Assembly (NCBI RefSeq): GCF_026212465.1
Contig: NC_080059.1
Location: 11,797,329-11,861,328 of the forward strand
Direction of reading: 5' to 3'
Origin: Amaranthus tricolor
Taxonomy: Eukaryota > Streptophyta > Magnoliopsida > Caryophyllales > Amaranthaceae
Length of the DNA: 64,000 bases
The notes below the pieces were generated by a model. The model was given only the letters and a program-made list of their open reading frames with translations. It was not told the DNA's origin and searched no databases. Below, piece by piece: positions 59,624-64,000 of this stretch. The translations under genes were made by a program, and so were the position numbers. Every line of letters begins with the position of its first letter. Positions within the stretch are counted from its first letter, which is position 1.

Positions 59624-59626
59624 ACT

Positions 59627-59638
59627 TGGTATCAGAGC
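59627..59638 (+). promoter_or_regulatory. Primer-binding site of Copia 2
   Basis: TGGTATCAGAGC is complementary to the 3' end of initiator tRNA-Met, the primer most plant Copia elements use for reverse transcription. Confidence 0.92.
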
Positions 59639-59659
59639 TGGAGGTTTGTTTGTCACATT

Positions 59660-62600
59660 ATGGAGTCGAGTAGTAGTAGTTCGATGGTTAAATTGGCATC
59701 CACTAATTATTCTATTTGGAGACCTATGATGGAAGACTTATTATATTGCAAGGACTTGTATGACCCGCTTGATAGTGTCACTAGTTCAGATGGTAGTGTG
59801 TCTAAACCATCTAAACCAGATAAAATGGATGATAAAGAATGGGCAAAGTTGAAAAGAAAGACTTTGGGGACTATTAGACAATGGGTTGATATTAGCATAT
59901 TTAACCATGTGTCACAGGAGTCCGATCCTTATGATTTGTGGAAGAAGTTGGAAGGTTTGTATGAGCGGAAGACTGCTCATAATAAAGCTTTATTGATTAA
60001 AAGACTTGTCAATTTGAAATTGAAAGGTGGGAAGTCTGTTTCTGAGCATCTTAGTGACTTCCAGGATATTATTAACAAGTTGACTACTATGAAGGTTGTT
60101 CTTGATAATGAGTTGCAGGCCTTGTTCTTGTTGAGTTCTTTGCCAGATAGTTGGGAGACCTTGGTTGTGACTATTAGTAACTCTGCTCCAGATGGTGTGC
60201 TATCTTTGGATGTGATCAAAGAAAGCATGTTTAATGAGGAAATTAGAAGAAAGGAGATGGGAGTTGACAATTCACAAGCTCTTGTTGTTGAGAACAGAGG
60301 AAGAAGCAAGAGTAGGGGTCCCAGAGGCCGTGGTAACTCGAGGAGCAGGTACAAGTCTAGTGATGGAAAGAATGTCACTACATGTCATTACTGCAACAAG
60401 CCTGGTCATATCAAGAAGTTTTGTTTCCGCTTGAAAAGGGAACAAAGGAAGAAGAATGACAATTCACAAAAGGAGGGAGATGATAAAAATACTGCAGCAA
60501 CCGCTTCCAAGAGTGATGATGTCGTCACTTTGATTTGTGCAACTAGTGAGTGTCATCATGTTGATAGTTCAGACACCGAGTGGCTAGTGGATACAGGTGC
60601 TTCATATCATTGTGTTCCTAAAAGGGAGTATTTCTTGAACTACCAAGCTGGTGATTTTGGTAGTGTAAAGATGGGTAACCAGAGCTCAGCAAGCATTGTT
60701 GGGTTAGGTGATATTCGTGTGAAGACAACTGTTGGGTGCATGCTTACATTGAGGAATGTGCGCCATATTCCTGATCTACGCCTTAATCTATTGTCTGCAA
60801 ATGTCCTTGATCAAGAAGGCTTTCAACATACTTTTGGAGATGGTAAATGGAAGTTGTCCAAGGGTTCTATGACAGTTGCACGTGGCGAGTTGTGTTGCTC
60901 GTTGTACAAGACATATTTGAGTATATGTTCTGGTGAGCTTAATGCAGTGGAAGAGAAGAATTCTCCTAATTTATGGCATCGAAGATTGGGACACATGAGT
61001 GACAAGGGTTTGAAATGTTTGGCAGGTAAATCTCTTATTCCCGTTGATACTACAGTTGCTCTTAACCCTTGTGATCATTGTTTAGCAGGTAAGCAGCATA
61101 GAGTTTCCTTTGCTAGGAAGTCTACTAGGAGGCAAGCTAATCTGGAGCTTGTGCACTCCGACATTTGTGGTCCCATTGAGGTGGAATCTAATGGTGGCAA
61201 CAAATATTTTGTCACTTTCATTGATGATGCTACTAGAAGAACTTGGGTTTATATGTTGAAGACCAAAAACCAAGTGTTTGAGACATTTCAGAAATTTCAT
61301 GCTTTGGTGGAAAGGGAGACGGATAGAAAATTGAAGTGCCTTCGTTCTGACAATGGTGGTGAGTATACTTCACATGAGTTCGAGAATTATTGTGCACGGC
61401 ATGGTATTCGACATGTGAAGACAGTTCCTGGTACCCCATTACATAATGGTGTTGCAGAGAGGATGAACAGAACCATTGTGGAGAAAGTGAGGTGTATGTT
61501 GAAGATGTCTGATCTACCTAAGTCTTTTTGGGCAGAAGCAGTGAAGACTGCAGTTTACTTGATCAACCGTTCTCCATCTATTCCCTTGGGTCTTGACATT
61601 CCCGAGAGAGCATGGAAGGGATGTGATCCCACTTATTCACATCTTAGAGTCTTTGGATGCAAAGCATACATGCATGTGCCGAAAGATCAGAGATCGAAGC
61701 TTGATTCCAAGACTACTCCTTGTGTGTTTGTTGGCTATGGTGATGAAGAGTATGGGTATAGGCTCTATGATCCCGAGAAGAAGAAGGTAGTGAGAAGCAG
61801 AGATGTAGTGTTCTTTGAGCATGAGAAAGGTGCAGAGCTTCTAAGTGCAAGGTATCGCACTAACTCAGACTCATTTCTTGATTCTACTAATGTTTCTCCT
61901 ATTCCTACTTCCTTTTCTGATGATCAGCCAGCACTTGATGATCTTGATGCAACACATGATGGTGTTGAGGAGGTACAGCCTAATGATGATGGTGATGTAC
62001 CACAGTTCGATGATGCTCCTAACGATGCTCAACTAGATGATGATGATGAGGCTATTGAGCAGGGGGAGCAACCTACCTCTTCAGTTGATGACGTTCAGGT
62101 TAGGAGGTCAACCAGAGATCGCAAACCTTCTACAAAGTATCCTAGCTCAGATTATATCTTAGTCACTGATGAGGGGGAGCCCGAGGATTTTCAGGAAGTA
62201 TTGACCTGTGAAGACAAAGATCTTTGGCTCGAGGCTATGAAAGAGGAGATGAATTCTTTGAAGAAGAATCAAACTTATGAGTTAGTCAAGCTTCCTAGCG
62301 GCAAGAAAGTCTTGAAGAATAGATGGGTTTTCAAGAACAAGAAAGATGGTGAGAAGAGTGTGAAGAGAAAAGCTAGATTGGTGGTCAAAGGATGCAACCA
62401 AAAAAAGGGCATTGATTTTGATGAGATTTTCTCCCCTGTGGTCAAAATGACATCTATCAGAACTGTTTTGGGTTTAGCTGCAAGTCTTGATCTTGAGTTG
62501 GAGCAGCTTGATGTGAAGACTGCTTTCTTACATGGTGACTTGCATGAAGAAATCTACATGGAACAGCCTGAAGGTTTTGAAGAAAAGGGGAAAGAAAAGC

Positions 62601-63736
62601 TTGTTTGCAGGTTGAAGAAGAGTCTTTATGGGCTTAAACAGGCACCAAGGCAGTGGTATCGAAAATTTGATTCGTTCATGACAAGCAATGGTTATAAGCG
62701 AACTTCAGCTGATCCTTGTGTGTATTTCAGAAAGTTCCCCGATGGTAATTTCATTATCCTTCTTTTGTATGTGGATGATATGCTGATAGTTGGACAAGAT
62801 GCAGAGAGGATTAGTACTTTGAAGAAAGACTTGTCCAAGTCATTTGACATGAAAGACTTGGGTCCAGCAAAGCAAATCTTAGGCATGGAGATTGCTCGTG
62901 ACAGGAAAGCTGGAAAGTTGTGGTTATCTCAAGAGAAGTATATTGAACGTGTGCTTGAAAGGTTCAATATGAAGCATGCTAAGCCGGTTAGTACACCACT
63001 CGCATCACATTTTAAGCTAAGTAAGAGAGTTTGTCCTACCACAGAGAAGGAGAAAGCAAGTATGTCTTCTATTCCATATTCTTCTGCTGTTGGTTCTTTG
63101 ATGTATGCTATGGTGTGTACTAGACCCGATATTGCACATTCTGTTGGTTTAGTGAGTAGATACTTATCCAATCCGGTTAAGGCTCATTGGGATGCAGTGA
63201 AATGGATATTTCGATACTTGCGCGGCACTTCCAAACTTTGTTTGTGTTATGGAGGTGGGAAACCTATTCTTGAGGGGTTTACTGATGCAGACATGGCTGG
63301 TGATGTTGATAGTAGAAAATCTACCTCAGGTTATGTGTTCACATTTTCAAGGGGAGCCATTTCTTGGCAATCCAAGTTACAAAAGTGTGTGGCCTTGTCG
63401 ACTACTGAGGCAGAATATATAGCAGCTGTGGAAGCAAGTAAGGAAATGCTTTGGTTGAAAAGATTCCTTCGAGAGTTGGGTTTGGAGCAAGGTGAGTATG
63501 TTGTACTTTGTGATAGTCAAAGTGCTATAGATTTGAGTAAGAACTCAATGTATCATGCTCGCACCAAGCATATTGATGTCCGATATCATTGGTTGCGAAA
63601 TGTTATTGAAGAAAAGATGATGAAATTGAAGAAAGTCCATACGAACAAGAATGGTGCAGATATGTTGACGAAGGTGGTTCCCGCAAGCAAGCTTGATGTT
63701 TGTAGCAAGCTTGTGGGTATGAGCTTCAAATGGTGA
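59660..63736 (+). CDS. Copia 2 gag-pol polyprotein, intact, 1358 aa (Tork/Tnt1-like)
   Basis: One uninterrupted frame. Gag is UBN2-type with a basic RGRSKSRGPRGRG region and a CCHC knuckle (CHYCNKPGHIKKFC, about residue 242). The protease has WLVDTGASYHC (about 308-318), followed by GAG-pre-integrase LWHRRLGHMS. The integrase core has HSDICGP, SDNGGEY and NGVAERMNRT. An acidic spacer precedes reverse transcriptase with YVDDMLIVG (about 1036). RNase H has TDADMAGD, TEAEYIAA, CDSQSAI and RTKHIDVRYHW. All catalytic motifs look complete and the length matches Tnt1-type elements. Products act in cytoplasmic particles and in nuclear integration. With the near-identical LTRs this copy may be capable of movement. 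Confidence 0.97.
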   Translation: MESSSSSSMVKLASTNYSIWRPMMEDLLYCKDLYDPLDSVTSSDGSVSKPSKPDKMDDKEWAKLKRKTLGTIRQWVDISIFNHVSQESDPYDLWKKLEGLYERKTAHNKALLIKRLVNLKLKGGKSVSEHLSDFQDIINKLTTMKVVLDNELQALFLLSSLPDSWETLVVTISNSAPDGVLSLDVIKESMFNEEIRRKEMGVDNSQALVVENRGRSKSRGPRGRGNSRSRYKSSDGKNVTTCHYCNKPGHIKKFCFRLKREQRKKNDNSQKEGDDKNTAATASKSDDVVTLICATSECHHVDSSDTEWLVDTGASYHCVPKREYFLNYQAGDFGSVKMGNQSSASIVGLGDIRVKTTVGCMLTLRNVRHIPDLRLNLLSANVLDQEGFQHTFGDGKWKLSKGSMTVARGELCCSLYKTYLSICSGELNAVEEKNSPNLWHRRLGHMSDKGLKCLAGKSLIPVDTTVALNPCDHCLAGKQHRVSFARKSTRRQANLELVHSDICGPIEVESNGGNKYFVTFIDDATRRTWVYMLKTKNQVFETFQKFHALVERETDRKLKCLRSDNGGEYTSHEFENYCARHGIRHVKTVPGTPLHNGVAERMNRTIVEKVRCMLKMSDLPKSFWAEAVKTAVYLINRSPSIPLGLDIPERAWKGCDPTYSHLRVFGCKAYMHVPKDQRSKLDSKTTPCVFVGYGDEEYGYRLYDPEKKKVVRSRDVVFFEHEKGAELLSARYRTNSDSFLDSTNVSPIPTSFSDDQPALDDLDATHDGVEEVQPNDDGDVPQFDDAPNDAQLDDDDEAIEQGEQPTSSVDDVQVRRSTRDRKPSTKYPSSDYILVTDEGEPEDFQEVLTCEDKDLWLEAMKEEMNSLKKNQTYELVKLPSGKKVLKNRWVFKNKKDGEKSVKRKARLVVKGCNQKKGIDFDEIFSPVVKMTSIRTVLGLAASLDLELEQLDVKTAFLHGDLHEEIYMEQPEGFEEKGKEKLVCRLKKSLYGLKQAPRQWYRKFDSFMTSNGYKRTSADPCVYFRKFPDGNFIILLLYVDDMLIVGQDAERISTLKKDLSKSFDMKDLGPAKQILGMEIARDRKAGKLWLSQEKYIERVLERFNMKHAKPVSTPLASHFKLSKRVCPTTEKEKASMSSIPYSSAVGSLMYAMVCTRPDIAHSVGLVSRYLSNPVKAHWDAVKWIFRYLRGTSKLCLCYGGGKPILEGFTDADMAGDVDSRKSTSGYVFTFSRGAISWQSKLQKCVALSTTEAEYIAAVEASKEMLWLKRFLRELGLEQGEYVVLCDSQSAIDLSKNSMYHARTKHIDVRYHWLRNVIEEKMMKLKKVHTNKNGADMLTKVVPASKLDVCSKLVGMSFKW

Positions 63737-63763
63737 TTGAACTGTGATCGTCTTCCCCGTTAT

Positions 63764-63779
63764 GGGCTGGAGGGGGAGA
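63764..63779 (+). promoter_or_regulatory. Polypurine tract of Copia 2
   Basis: GGGCTGGAGGGGGAGA lies one base before the 3' LTR, the plus-strand priming site for retrotransposon DNA synthesis. Confidence 0.85.
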
Positions 63780-63780
63780 T

Positions 63781-64000
63781 TGTTGTGGGTCCAGCCCAAG
63801 TTGTGATAAAATGTTTTATTTTTTGGTCTTAATAAATGGGCCAAATCGTAACATTTTACTTGTTGTTATGAGTCCTCTTTGGGCTTATTTTTGGTGGCTT
63901 CTTTAGCAAGCCTTTGGGGAGTAATTCTTGCTATATAGGACAGCAAGTGAAGCAAGGAAAACTGGAATTCAAAAAGACACAAAAGAGAGAGTTTGAGAGA
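63781..64000 (+). repeat. Copia 2 right LTR, first 220 bp (window ends inside it)
   Basis: It begins TGTTGTGGGTCCAGCCCAAG and matches 58827-59046 base for base as far as it can be read. The rest lies outside the window. Confidence 0.92.

Noticed and set aside
63545..63844. Minus-strand open frame shared with 58648-58890
   Set aside because: The two share sequence only because the Copia 2 tail and LTR occur twice; it is antisense to the polyprotein end.

Overview
The window is plant nuclear DNA, almost certainly from a eudicot. It is AT-rich and intron-bearing, with plant-specific genes (a pectin methylesterase/invertase inhibitor, a C1-2i zinc finger with QALGGH fingers and an EAR motif, a PLS-class PPR protein, a plant sugar-phosphate translocator) among dense transposable elements. 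A Caryophyllales source such as the Amaranthaceae is a weak guess and was not tested.

Apparently working host genes: the 3' end of a PMEI-like gene (3-425), an intronless ZAT5-like zinc-finger repressor (14598-15599), a nine-coding-exon sugar phosphate/phosphate translocator on the minus strand (22209-29357), whose exons join in frame to 377 aa, and an intronless PPR gene resembling At3g09040 (41896-44904).

The rest is mostly mobile DNA, and several elements can be delimited to the base. Five Mutator-like elements (A 6924-12761, B 20245-21096, C 33327-40793, D 33971-34393 nested in C, E 50271-51463) have long terminal inverted repeats and 9-bp target duplications (perfect in A, B and E, one mismatch in C and D). 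All carry arrays of short perfect palindromes with the same GTTA-S-TAAC centre just inside their ends. A and C also share a gene pair: a MURA-type transposase and a plant mobile domain (PMD) gene, both decayed, with a (TA)n tract downstream of the PMD gene in each. C additionally holds a zf-GRF gene, a nested element (D) and a 2.9-kb solo LTR of chromovirus type.

From 45100 to 52541 lies what I read as a non-autonomous Helitron (TC start, 3' hairpin, CTAG end, A/T target). It carries same-strand fragments of three unrelated genes: a PTB-type RNA-binding protein, BLISTER and an LRR receptor kinase. Element E inserted into it later. An Apple/PAN-like exon fragment lies just outside.

The right end holds two Ty1/Copia elements. 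The first (about 54438-58720) is decayed and is cut off in its RNase H region, where it joins the last 106 bp of a second family. The second (58827 to beyond the window) has an intact 1358-aa polyprotein, and its two LTRs are identical wherever both are visible, so it inserted recently.
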